Assembly: GCA_947244675.1 (NCBI GenBank)
Contig: CAMXLV010000037.1
Location: 1-14,166 of the forward strand
Origin: an uncultured Clostridium sp.
GTDB taxonomy: Bacteria; Bacillota_A; Clostridia; TANB77; CAG-508
Reading direction: 5' to 3'
DNA: 14,166 nt
This document shows, one piece after another, positions 1 to 7,084 of the stretch; within the stretch, counting starts at the first letter, position 1, and every line of letters starts with the position of its first letter. The position numbers and the translations under genes are program-made. Below the pieces are notes generated by a model. It was not told where the DNA came from. It worked only from the letters and a program-made list of their open reading frames with translations, and did not search any database.

Positions 1-141
1 AAAAAGTAGTTACAATCATTAGAGGTCATTAGCTGTTAATACTGGTATCTTAATGTGTGAATTTTTGTGTATAACACAATTGAGCATTTTCAATTAAAGA
101 TTGCTAAAAGCATCTTAATTATAAAATCAAGAATAAATAAT

Positions 142-172
142 AGCTTAAGGAATATTGCTTTAGGCTTTTTTT
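142..172 (+). terminator. Rho-independent terminator of a gene outside the window
   Basis: The arm AGCTTAAG at 142-149 pairs with CTTTAGGCT at 158-166 (one G-U pair, one bulge) and is followed at once by a run of seven T. Nothing upstream in the window is coding on this strand, so it probably ends a gene lying before position 1. The rest of 1-250 shows no convincing gene. Confidence 0.6.
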
Positions 173-249
173 ATATGAGAATATTTCTATGACTTTATGT
201 TCAGTAAAGAGATTTTAAAATGTTTTGTATAGTTATAGAAAATTTAATA

Positions 250-258
250 TGGTATAAT
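250..258 (+). promoter_or_regulatory. Extended -10 promoter for the DUF2971 operon
   Basis: TGGTATAAT at 250-258 is a perfect extended -10 element (TGN followed by TATAAT). No good -35 is seen 17 bp upstream, which is usual for extended -10 promoters. It lies 36 bp before the ATG at 294 and its AAGGAGG ribosome binding site at 280-286. Confidence 0.55.
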
Positions 259-343
259 TTATAGAAAATAATGTAGAAGAAGGAGGTATTAAGATGTCTA
301 AAAAAAAACGGATGTAAATAAGTATTTTGATGATAAGGTCGAA

Positions 344-1381
344 TTGATTTTACAACAGAAGCAATTAAAGGAATTATCCACTAATGAAATCAAAACAATA
401 ACACATTGTCCTAATTTCTTATATAAGTATAGAGATTTTGATGAACATACCTTTGATATGATCGAAAACCAATATGTCTATCTAGTCGAGCCTAAGGAAT
501 TAGATGATCAATTTGAGTGCAAAGCAAATGAATTGGATTATTCTTTAAAGAGATTAAGTGATGAGCAATTACATAAAATTTTAGATTATGCGATTATTAA
601 AAAAATTGTTGATTTATTACCAAAACAAAATCAGTTTTTAATGAAAGAAGTGGAGAAGTCTTGTTTTGAAACTGATGCTTTTTCTCGAGAAAAATATATA
701 ATGTTTTTTATGAAAAAGAACAAAAAGAGTTCTAAAGAAATTCAAGAAGTAATCTCAAAATCAGATGTATTAGCAAATAAATTACTCGAAAATGAAGAAT
801 TTAAAAATGTAATCCACACACTTCTAAAGCTTTTAAATGATTTAAGAACCGATACTGGTATTTGCTCACTTGCAGAGAAAAAAGATAAACAAGTAATGTG
901 GACAATGTATGCAAATCATTATAAAGGATGTTGTATTGAATACGATTTTTCAAGTGAACTAGATAATCCAAACTATTTAGGCTGTTGTTATAAGCTATAT
1001 CCTGTTTTATATAAGAAGAAACGAGATTTTAATATTGTAGGATTTTTGACTGCAATTATAATGAATGCTTTTCTTGAAGAAAAAATTCAAAAGAAGAATT
1101 ATCCTTCATTTTTGAAAGAATTTCTATCCATTATTCTTACTAAAGGAAAAGATTGGGAGTTTCAAAGGGAATGGCGTTTAATTGATTCCTGCAAAACAAA
1201 GCATCCAGCTCCAAAAATTAAGGCTATTTATCTTGGAAGTAAGGTAGAAGAAGCAAATAAGCAAAAAATTTTAGATTATGCAGAAAAGTATGATTTTAAA
1301 GTTTATATACAAGAAAATAATTATCAGACTTTAGAATTAAAATTTACTGAATTGAAGGAAAGGATTTGTAAAAATGAATAG
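344..1381 (+). CDS. DUF2971 family protein, start region frameshifted
   Basis: A 345-residue reading frame with the marks of DUF2971: an N-terminal segment around residues 27-59 (YKYR, then LDDQFE), a central CSLAEK...MW..YA..YKGCCIEYD block at 174-201, WEFQREWRL near 271-279 and IKAIYLGSK at 292-300. The biochemical activity of DUF2971 is not known to me; such genes occur often in accessory DNA. The only start in this frame is a TTG at 344 with no ribosome binding site. The natural start is ATG 294, which has AAGGAGG 7 bp upstream, but it runs Met-Ser-Lys-Lys-Lys-Arg-Met-stop. One extra A in the nine-A run at 300-308 would join ATG 294 to this frame (MSKKKTDVNKYFDDK...). The gene is therefore off, phase-variable, or misassembled. 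It overlaps the next gene by 8 bp. Confidence 0.75.
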   Translation: MILQQKQLKELSTNEIKTITHCPNFLYKYRDFDEHTFDMIENQYVYLVEPKELDDQFECKANELDYSLKRLSDEQLHKILDYAIIKKIVDLLPKQNQFLMKEVEKSCFETDAFSREKYIMFFMKKNKKSSKEIQEVISKSDVLANKLLENEEFKNVIHTLLKLLNDLRTDTGICSLAEKKDKQVMWTMYANHYKGCCIEYDFSSELDNPNYLGCCYKLYPVLYKKKRDFNIVGFLTAIIMNAFLEEKIQKKNYPSFLKEFLSIILTKGKDWEFQREWRLIDSCKTKHPAPKIKAIYLGSKVEEANKQKILDYAEKYDFKVYIQENNYQTLELKFTELKERICKNE

Positions 1382-2063
1382 AATGATTATATTTAATGAA
1401 TTTGTAAAAAAATCCCAGTCTAAAAGAGATTATTATATTTTTGGCAAACCTTCTAGTGTAGGAATGATAGAAGATGCTTTGGCGATTTTCGGGTTGGATT
1501 ATGAAATGACTGCATTTAATCAAGATATGCATGAAAAAAATTTAAAAATTCTCAAAGAATTTATTTTAAATAATGCAACTGAAGAACAACTAGAGATACT
1601 TATGGATTTTATAGATAAGAATAAGCCTTTCCCAGTAATTGATAAGAGAGAAAAGAGTAATGGGAATGTCTTTGTTTCAATGGTTATGAATCCAAATAAA
1701 TATTATGACGTGGAAGACATAAGAGCATCTATAATTAAAGCAATAGAATCAACTGGGAATATTCCATATTTTATTGATAAAACTGCACATAATGAAAACA
1801 TATTTAATACGATGTTAAAAGAAATTAGAGCGTGTAAATTTTTAGTGGCAGATTTTACTCATCAAAATGAAGGAGTATATTTTGAGGCTGGTTACACTAG
1901 GGCATTAGGTAAAACAGTTATACATACTTGTAAGAAGGATGATTTTGATAATATTCATTTTGATATCAAGCAAACTCAATTTGTCATTTGGGAAAATGAA
2001 GAAGACTTAATAATAAAATTAAAGAATCAAATTGAATGTTCAAATTTAAATCTAAAACAATAA
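1374..2063 (+). CDS. Nucleoside 2-deoxyribosyltransferase-like protein
   Basis: 229 residues. Residues 1-95 are an unrecognised, mostly helical N-terminal part. Residues 98-210 look like the nucleoside 2-deoxyribosyltransferase fold: VFVSMVM strand at 99-105, then VADFTHQNEGVYFEAGYTRALGK at about 158-180 in split form, where Glu171 in FEAGY sits where the family keeps its catalytic Glu, and a late HFDI...QFVIW segment at 195-206. Known members cleave N-glycosidic bonds of deoxynucleosides; related folds in immune systems act on NAD or nucleotides, so nucleotide or NAD hydrolysis is a reasonable inference, not shown. The ATG at 1374 lies inside the end of the DUF2971 gene (stop 1379-1381), so the two are translationally coupled and probably act together. 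Confidence 0.75.
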   Translation: MNRMIIFNEFVKKSQSKRDYYIFGKPSSVGMIEDALAIFGLDYEMTAFNQDMHEKNLKILKEFILNNATEEQLEILMDFIDKNKPFPVIDKREKSNGNVFVSMVMNPNKYYDVEDIRASIIKAIESTGNIPYFIDKTAHNENIFNTMLKEIRACKFLVADFTHQNEGVYFEAGYTRALGKTVIHTCKKDDFDNIHFDIKQTQFVIWENEEDLIIKLKNQIECSNLNLKQ

Positions 2064-2111
2064 ACAGTTTTTTATGGTTTATCTAGAGCAATGAATCTGG
2101 AGGAGTAGTTG

Positions 2112-2381
2112 ATGAAAAAACAAGAAATTATATACAAAATGGAGGAATTGGCGTCCAAACTAGAGGAAATGGGATTGTCTCCAAAAATATTTTTTCATAG
2201 TACAGCAAAATTGGAATTTTTAAACAAGGCATACAAACTTATAGAAACCAATCCTCAAATGACAGCCAAGGAATATCTGATAGAAATGAAGGAAGAACTT
2301 TTGGAGCAGATGGATGAGAAAGAATATCTAGAGGAACTAGAAATGGCGGAAGAGTCAAATTCTCTAAGAGAAAAAAAGTAA
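2112..2381 (+). CDS. Small acidic helical protein, unknown function
   Basis: 89 residues from ATG 2112; GGAGGAG at 2099-2105 sits 6 bp upstream, which makes this start better than the TTG at 2109. The protein is rich in Glu, Lys and Leu. The last third is strongly acidic with heptad-like Leu and Met spacing, so a helical or coiled-coil protein is likely. There is no signal peptide or membrane segment. I do not recognise the family. It lies 48 bp after the deoxyribosyltransferase-like gene on the same strand, with no promoter clearly visible between them, and a terminator follows at 2454. It may be the third gene of that operon, for example a small regulator or inhibitor, but that is only a guess. 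Confidence 0.6.
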   Translation: MKKQEIIYKMEELASKLEEMGLSPKIFFHSTAKLEFLNKAYKLIETNPQMTAKEYLIEMKEELLEQMDEKEYLEELEMAEESNSLREKK

Positions 2382-2453
2382 AAAAACTCCATATTTGTTA
2401 TTCTAGGATATGATATAAAATCTTGGCAAGGAGATCCACCAATAAAAAAATCG

Positions 2454-2477
2454 GTAGGATATGTAAATCCTACTTTT
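2454..2477 (+). terminator. Terminator of the DUF2971 operon
   Basis: Perfect 7-bp stem GTAGGAT (2454-2460) with ATCCTAC (2467-2473), a 6-base loop, followed by TTTT. It lies about 70 bp after the stop of the small acidic protein gene. Confidence 0.65.
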
Positions 2478-2522
2478 CCTTATATTTTATTATATATTTT
2501 TATATTTCATTTCACTTTTTTG

Positions 2523-2550
2523 TTGACAATTGTGCCTAAATAAGTATAAA
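2523..2550 (+). promoter_or_regulatory. Promoter of the antisense (antitoxin) RNA
   Basis: A perfect -35 TTGACA at 2523-2528 is followed after 16 bp by TATAAA at 2545-2550. No plus-strand reading frame follows, and transcription from here runs against the 3' end of the minus-strand toxin gene, as expected for a cis-encoded type I antitoxin RNA. Confidence 0.65.
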
Positions 2551-2572
2551 ATATAAGTGTAAGAAATATAAT

Positions 2573-2608
2573 AAAAAAAACAAGGCTTAGTGGATTTCCC
2601 TAGTCTTG
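2573..2608 (-). terminator. Terminator of the toxin mRNA (minus strand)
   Basis: The imperfect stem between CAAGGCTTAGTGG (2581-2593) and CCCTAGTCTTG (2598-2608) is followed on the minus strand by eight U (A run 2573-2580). The outer arm of this hairpin is also the partner of the 5' end of the same mRNA. Confidence 0.6.
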
Positions 2609-2636
2609 CTTTAAAGAAAAAGCTTTTTTGAAAAAT

Positions 2637-2677
2637 CTACTAATGCTTTGGACGGCTCTTAGTAGGTTTTTTCTTTT
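2637..2677 (+). terminator. Terminator of the antitoxin RNA
   Basis: CTACTAA (2637-2643) pairs perfectly with TTAGTAG (2659-2665) and is followed by GTTTTTTCTTTTT on the plus strand. It overlaps the 3' end of the toxin coding region on the other strand. Confidence 0.55.
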
Positions 2678-2786
2678 TATTACAACTTGACATAAACAAC
2701 TTAATCTTCTTATTGATTACAACCAAGTTAATGATTGCAGTCGCTAATGGAATAAGAGCCAGTACTAAGGAGAATATAAAATCCAT
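2640..2786 (-). CDS. Type I toxin-like small hydrophobic peptide
   Basis: 48 residues read from the minus strand: ATG at 2786 down to TAG at 2640-2642, with GGAGGTG 6 nt before the start. Residues 2-24 are one hydrophobic membrane span (MDFIFSLVLALIPLATAI...). Residues 26-48 are very basic (KKIK, then KKKKPTKSRPKH). This span-plus-basic-tail form, and a length near 50, is typical of type I toxins such as TxpA, BsrG and the C. difficile membrane toxins, which insert in the membrane and stop growth. A consensus sigma-A promoter lies at 2917-2945, giving a 5' leader of about 120 nt. An antisense RNA promoter faces it from the other side. Leader and 3' end contain an 11-nt complementary pair that would lock the message. 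No close named homologue is claimed. Confidence 0.75.
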   Translation of the reverse strand: MDFIFSLVLALIPLATAIINLVVINKKIKLFMSSCNKKKKPTKSRPKH

Positions 2787-2893
2787 ACTATGCACCTCCA
2801 TCAATTGTGCTTATAAAACTCCACCAGATCTATAACAGGATACAAGTTTAGAAACAAGCAGCACGATTTAGGTACTTTCTACTAAGCCTTGTC

Positions 2894-2908
2894 CAAGGTT
2901 TTGCCTTG
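2894..2908 (-). promoter_or_regulatory. 5' terminal hairpin of toxin mRNA
   Basis: On the minus strand CAAGG, a five-base loop and CCTTG form a perfect hairpin only a few nt from the predicted transcription start. Terminal hairpins of this kind protect long-lived type I toxin messages. The next element downstream, CAAGGCTTAGT (2881-2891 read on the minus strand), is complementary to the 3' end of the same RNA. Confidence 0.5.
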
Positions 2909-2916
2909 CGAATATT

Positions 2917-2945
2917 ATTATACATATTTCGACTCATTTATGCAA
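2917..2945 (-). promoter_or_regulatory. Sigma-A promoter of the toxin gene
   Basis: Read on the minus strand: TTGCAT (2945-2940), a 17-bp spacer, then a perfect TATAAT (2922-2917). Transcription would begin near 2910, just before the 5' hairpin. Confidence 0.7.
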
Positions 2946-3066
2946 GCCCGTAAAACTTTTTCTTTGAAATGATTATATTTATACATCTAATAGAAAAATA
3001 ATCTTCTGTACAATATGTTGCTCCTTATACAAGGGATTATAGGAATATATACTTAGGGTAATGTAT

Positions 3067-3135
3067 TTATAGGGGAAAAATAATGAGATATTGGATATGG
3101 TGTTGGAAATACCTCAAAGGCACTCCTGATTTCAT
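3067..3135 (-). other. Orphan 22-codon reading frame, perhaps a gene remnant
   Basis: ATG at 3135 on the minus strand with GGAGA about 12 nt upstream and TATAAT at 3197-3202 before that. The frame ends after 22 codons (MKSGVPLRYFQHH...). The product matches nothing I know. Promoter, palindrome and RBS in the right order suggest a regulated gene whose coding part was lost, or a leader peptide. Apart from this and the palindrome, 2950-3500 shows nothing recognisable. Confidence 0.2.
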
Positions 3136-3171
3136 CGTCTTTCGTGTCTCCTTTTTTATTTGTTGTGTTGC

Positions 3172-3187
3172 CAACCCCTAGGGGTTG
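3172..3187. promoter_or_regulatory. Perfect 16-bp palindrome, candidate operator
   Basis: CAACCCCTAGGGGTTG is a perfect palindrome and unusually GC-rich for this region. It lies directly downstream of a minus-strand TATAAT (3197-3202), where a repressor would block transcription. Its C4/G4 half-sites recall metal-responsive CsoR-family operators, but no such regulator gene is in the window. With T-poor flanks it is not a good terminator. Confidence 0.4.
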
Positions 3188-3522
3188 TGTATACTTATTA
3201 TATCATACTGTCTACTAATTACCCCCTATATGTCTCCTTTTATAATAGCACTACATAGCAGTACAAATTAGAACTTTCAAGTAGTACAGAAAAGATGAGT
3301 AGAAACGGGGGGGTTAATAGGAGCTTATTTGATCACTTGTTTAGAAGTAAAGAGAAGCCTTTAAATAATTATCTAAATTACTTAATATCTAATTTCCACA
3401 ATCTTAGTTTAAATTTCTCAATTTGAAATTTAATAATCTTATTTTCTCAATGGAATCTTGACAAAATTTTGCATTATTTAACATTTATTTCGTATTCGAC
3501 AGACTTCGACATTAGTCTTTTG

Positions 3523-3528
3523 TATAAT
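3523..3528 (+). promoter_or_regulatory. -10 element upstream of the ATPase operon
   Basis: Perfect TATAAT 33 bp before the ATPase start. The -35 is unclear: two TTCGAC copies at 3495-3500 and 3505-3510 lie at 22 and 12 bp, so this promoter may need an activator. GGAG of the ribosome binding site follows at 3550-3553. Confidence 0.4.
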
Positions 3529-3560
3529 TTTATTATAGAAATTATATAAGGAGCCAACAA

Positions 3561-4625
3561 ATGTCATATTATTTAAATGAATTAGAAATGAGTCCTTTTA
3601 GCCGTAAGGGTCATACTGCAATAAGATATGCAACTCAGAAGATGAAACAAAATGGGGTGAAGAACACAGAAGAAATTGAATCTATTCTTTTAGATGAATC
3701 CTCTTTTTTTAAGAATTTTTATGTTGAACCTCTTACTCGTTTTTGTTCTGATGAGATTGATATTGAAAAAGAAAATGATATAAATTTTCAAAAGACAAAA
3801 GAAATTTTGGTTCAAAATTTTAAAAAGTTTGAAAACAACTTGAATTCTGATGTTACAAATACATTCTGGTTATATGGACCAGCAGGTTGTGGTAAAACAA
3901 CATATTTGTATGATTTGAAACATAGATTGAAAAATAATAATATTTCAATTAACGATTTTGAGGATATAAAACGTAAAGCGATTTTAAAATATAAAGGTAG
4001 TTCATATAAAATAGGAGAACAAAAATTATGGGAAAAGCATAATTGTTATAAATTTTGCTTGTTAATAATAGAAGGTATTTTTAAGATTTTGAAATTAGAA
4101 GAAGTCCTTAATTCAAACGATTATACATTTTTGAGACAAATCATTGAATATTCTGACAAATTAGGTGAACAATTAATATTTCCCGAAGAACCAGAGGAAT
4201 TTTTTGAACTTCTTTCGAATTTGGCTTATAAAACTAATGAAAAAAATTTGACAGAATTTATTGACTTTTTTAAAAACCTAATTAATGTGGGGAAAGAGTA
4301 TGAAACCATTGCTTTCAATATATGTCAACCAATTAAGTCGCTAATTCATATTCTTTCTTATTTGTTAGTACTTACAGGAAATATAAATAAAAAACGAGAG
4401 ATTTTTATATTTGATAATATAGAATATTACATTCGAGGTTTAGTGGATCCAGCAGGACATAAGATTCCAGATAAAACCATAGAAATAATACTACAAAGTA
4501 TAATACAAGCTTTAGAAGAAGAATTGGGTGATTTTCTTGATAATGATATAAAATTTATATTACAATCGTTTTACACAAATATGGAAAAAAGCACAAGAAC
4601 CAAAAGGCAAGAATTTTGGAACTAG
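3561..4625 (+). CDS. P-loop ATPase, N-terminal part (frameshifted)
   Basis: 354 residues with an AAA/STAND-type ATPase core: Walker A GPAGCGKTT at 106-114, and a Walker B-like IFIFDNIE at 281-288, followed by IKFIL at 330-334 at the usual sensor strand. The start ATG 3561 has AAGGAG about 7 bp upstream. The frame stops at 4623-4625 just past the sensor strand. In another frame the DNA from about 4589 to 4645 encodes KNQKARILELGICADYI, which flows into the IIRMLLDEFNKINQF start of the next frame. Two small indels, one at GGAAAAAAG (4583-4591) and one in the TATATATTATA stretch (4639-4649), would restore one protein of about 700 residues. The family is not identified. Operon partners are membrane-anchored, which suggests an ATP-dependent sensing or defence role. 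Confidence 0.7.
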   Translation: MSYYLNELEMSPFSRKGHTAIRYATQKMKQNGVKNTEEIESILLDESSFFKNFYVEPLTRFCSDEIDIEKENDINFQKTKEILVQNFKKFENNLNSDVTNTFWLYGPAGCGKTTYLYDLKHRLKNNNISINDFEDIKRKAILKYKGSSYKIGEQKLWEKHNCYKFCLLIIEGIFKILKLEEVLNSNDYTFLRQIIEYSDKLGEQLIFPEEPEEFFELLSNLAYKTNEKNLTEFIDFFKNLINVGKEYETIAFNICQPIKSLIHILSYLLVLTGNINKKREIFIFDNIEYYIRGLVDPAGHKIPDKTIEIILQSIIQALEEELGDFLDNDIKFILQSFYTNMEKSTRTKRQEFWN

Positions 4626-4629
4626 GCAT

Positions 4630-5697
4630 TTGTGCAGACTATATATTATAAGAATGTTACTAGATGAATTTAATAAAATAAATCAATTTGGCGTTGGAGA
4701 GAACGAAAACACTTTATTTGGTTGCTTAAAGTTTGATTGTAATGAATTTCGTGTCCCTAAATTGACAGAAGAAAAAGTAGATGAAATTATCACTAATTGC
4801 GAGCATTATGAAAAAAATGAATATAGTTCATATGTTAGAAAAGTTTTAAACGTATTACATCGTTTTGAAATTGAAATTCCAGAAAATCAAATTAGATCAG
4901 TTAATTATATGACATTTGAATCTCTTTTGAAAGAGATGTTTTTAAGTGGTGGTTGCAATAATGCAGAAGAAATTGAACCAGAACGGCTTAGAATCCTAAG
5001 TTCTATCCTATACATTATGAATGAATATTCTGATAAAGCAAATTGGGGACAATTAACAACAATTAAATGGAATCACGATGCTCAGAATTATAATTCAGAT
5101 AGTTTGTACAAGATATTGTATGATGCAAGAGAAAATATCATTCTTGAAAAGGAAGATGATGTTCGTTTTGGTATAAAAATAAACCCAGCAGGACAAGCAT
5201 TTTTAAAAATATTACCTGAGTTTGAGTTTTTTGATCTCCGTTATTGTGAGGATCTTCCATCATTATTTACAGATGAAGGAATGAAGAAAAAAGAAGGGTG
5301 GATTGCTGAGCAAATTATTGATAGGGTTCTATATAATTCTCTTTATTGCTGTAATGAAGTTATAAAAAGAGATTATAGTTTTTTTGCTTCATTTATGACA
5401 AAAAAAGTAGATTTTAATCTTTTATATTCCTCAAAATTTATTTATCATGAAACTTCGAATAATTATTCAAATTTACCTCATCCATCTCGAATTCTTGATC
5501 AGCAATCCAATTATTTAAGGAGATATAGGGAATTTGTTGATGCACTGGAACCTAATGAAAAAAGGTTCAAAAATTCTGATGAGAAAACTGAATTTTTAAA
5601 AATGATAGATTCAAAAATAGCTCTATATAAATATTGTGACAAAAAGTATAAAGAAAAATATCCAAAATATTTTAATTATAATAGGAGTGATGAATAA
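4630..5697 (+). CDS. C-terminal part of the split P-loop ATPase
   Basis: 355 residues if begun at TTG 4630; neither this nor ATG 4654 has a ribosome binding site, so independent translation is doubtful and it is best read as the downstream half of the gene before it. There is no nucleotide-binding motif here. Residues about 140-205 (WGQLTTIKW..., then ILEKEDDVRFGIKINPAGQAFL) resemble a winged-helix with its wing, the domain that often follows AAA/STAND ATPase cores. The rest is helical with many aromatic residues. The stop codon TAA (5695-5697) shares its last A with the ATG of the next gene, so coupling to the membrane protein is tight. Confidence 0.6.
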   Translation: MCRLYIIRMLLDEFNKINQFGVGENENTLFGCLKFDCNEFRVPKLTEEKVDEIITNCEHYEKNEYSSYVRKVLNVLHRFEIEIPENQIRSVNYMTFESLLKEMFLSGGCNNAEEIEPERLRILSSILYIMNEYSDKANWGQLTTIKWNHDAQNYNSDSLYKILYDARENIILEKEDDVRFGIKINPAGQAFLKILPEFEFFDLRYCEDLPSLFTDEGMKKKEGWIAEQIIDRVLYNSLYCCNEVIKRDYSFFASFMTKKVDFNLLYSSKFIYHETSNNYSNLPHPSRILDQQSNYLRRYREFVDALEPNEKRFKNSDEKTEFLKMIDSKIALYKYCDKKYKEKYPKYFNYNRSDE

Positions 5698-6254
5698 TGT
5701 ACGAAGTGACTATAATAGACATACTTAATTGTATCTTTTCATTTTTAATGATAGTAATAGGTGGTTTTGGTATCAAGGGGCTATACAATTTAAAAAAACA
5801 GCAACATGAAGCCTGCTATGGATTTTACATTAACTTTACTATCTATTTACAACAATTAAGTGGGTTAATAACATTTGGAACTGATATGCCTGGTTGGATA
5901 AAATTGTTGGGAAAGAGTTTCAGTGAAAAAACAAAAGAAGAGTATAAAGCGGATAAAAACAATTTGTCAAAAGCCGCAGAGTTTGCTGAAGAAATGCTTA
6001 AGTTTTTAAGAGAATCTACAAATCAAGTCCCACCTAATAAATGCGCTATAGATGATTGGAAAATAAAATTTGAAATTATTAAGAAATTCTTATTACAGGT
6101 AATCTTTTGTCAAAAATTAAATAATGTTTCTTCTGGTTGGACAGAAGAGAAATATAAAAAAAGTTATCAAGATTTAGTAGAAGCTGTAAATGGACTAATA
6201 AGTATGTTGTATAAAACTATGAACATCGAAATAAAAGATGATCCATTAGAGTAA
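5697..6254 (+). CDS. Membrane-anchored protein of the ATPase operon
   Basis: 185 residues. One hydrophobic span at about residues 8-30 (IIDILNCIFSFLMIVIGGFG) followed by a positively charged stretch (KKQQH), so the remaining 150 residues are probably cytoplasmic. That part is helical with no motif I recognise. The start ATG overlaps the ATPase stop (TAATG), and AGGAG at 5683-5687 serves as ribosome binding site. It resembles the next protein in plan (short N-terminal anchor, helical body near 150 residues). Known operons pairing an ATPase with small anchored proteins are often anti-phage systems, where the membrane protein is the effector. This is inference. Confidence 0.6.
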   Translation: MYEVTIIDILNCIFSFLMIVIGGFGIKGLYNLKKQQHEACYGFYINFTIYLQQLSGLITFGTDMPGWIKLLGKSFSEKTKEEYKADKNNLSKAAEFAEEMLKFLRESTNQVPPNKCAIDDWKIKFEIIKKFLLQVIFCQKLNNVSSGWTEEKYKKSYQDLVEAVNGLISMLYKTMNIEIKDDPLE

Positions 6255-6330
6255 AATTGATACTATCTATTTGAATATAAGTGAATTGAAATAATACTGA
6301 AATAAAAAAATGAAATAGAGGATAAGAAAT

Positions 6331-6939
6331 ATGTTAAATACTATTTTTATGACATTTATAGAAACTGCTCCTATGTCTAATTTCGAACTTGCCACTATCA
6401 TATTAAGTAGCATTTCCTTATTGTTTGTCCTTATAGGAGGTGTTTTTGCACTCTTACAATGGCAGCAAGGATTAAAATATAAGAGAAGTGATATAGTTAA
6501 ACCATTGATTGATAATGTTCGAAGTAATGAAAATATATCAATGGTAATGAATATGATAGATTGGGATAAATGCTTTAATTATGATGGTGAATTTCACAAA
6601 GAATTAATTCCTAATGATAATCCTTTGAAGAAATATTCTGATGAGCAGTTATTCAATATCATAGATGAAACCCTTTCAATTTTTTCATACATTTGTTATT
6701 TAAAGAAGGTAGGGTCATTAAAAAAAGAAGATATGAGATTATTTAATTATGAAATAAGAAGATTATTTGATAATGAACATATATGTAATTATTTATATTC
6801 TTTGTATCATTGGTCACTATCTTTAAATGTGGAAATGTCATTTAGCCATTTGATAGAATATGCCCTAACCAATAAATATCTTAATCAATCTTTTCTAGTG
6901 TTTAATTGTAGAGAGTATAAATGTTATTTACTTTTTTGA
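6331..6939 (+). CDS. Second membrane-anchored protein of the ATPase operon
   Basis: 202 residues; ATG 6331 with AGAGGA 8 bp upstream. One span at about residues 19-44 (ELATIILSSISLLFVLIGGV), then LQWQQGLKYKRSD and a helical cytoplasmic body containing NENISMVMNMIDWD and FSYICYLKKVG. The body recalls the DUF4760-like group of single-span proteins that have a small N-terminal anchor; that assignment is weak. It lies 76 bp after the previous gene with no promoter of sigma-A type evident, and a strong terminator follows at 7085, so it ends the operon that starts at 3561. Confidence 0.6.
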   Translation: MLNTIFMTFIETAPMSNFELATIILSSISLLFVLIGGVFALLQWQQGLKYKRSDIVKPLIDNVRSNENISMVMNMIDWDKCFNYDGEFHKELIPNDNPLKKYSDEQLFNIIDETLSIFSYICYLKKVGSLKKEDMRLFNYEIRRLFDNEHICNYLYSLYHWSLSLNVEMSFSHLIEYALTNKYLNQSFLVFNCREYKCYLLF

Positions 6940-7084
6940 AATTATATGTAAGTCATTCATAAAACAATGTGAAAGTAAATAAAAATAGTTTTTAAGCAGT
7001 CTTGAAAATATTAATGTAGAATCAAGGTTTGAATAAGAATGAGTTAGAATATGGTACACAATTGAAACAATGCATAACTAGTTT

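Larger units (their letters stand above)
2557..2680 (+). ncRNA. Predicted type I antitoxin RNA, antisense to toxin 3' end
   Basis: Inferred from a consensus promoter at 2523-2550 and a rho-independent terminator at 2637-2677, giving an RNA of roughly 120 nt. It has no reading frame. It is fully complementary to the 3' untranslated region of the toxin mRNA and to about the last 40 nt of its coding region (2640-2680). This is the RatA/TxpA and SR4/BsrG arrangement, in which the antisense RNA promotes duplex formation and decay of the toxin message. The exact ends are estimates. Confidence 0.6.

Noticed and set aside
1344..1532. Minus-strand 62-codon frame
   Set aside because: It lies against two well supported plus-strand genes and has no RBS or protein-like composition.
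2894..2908. CAAGG...CCTTG as a plus-strand terminator
   Set aside because: No T run follows on the plus strand; it fits the 5' end of the minus-strand toxin message.
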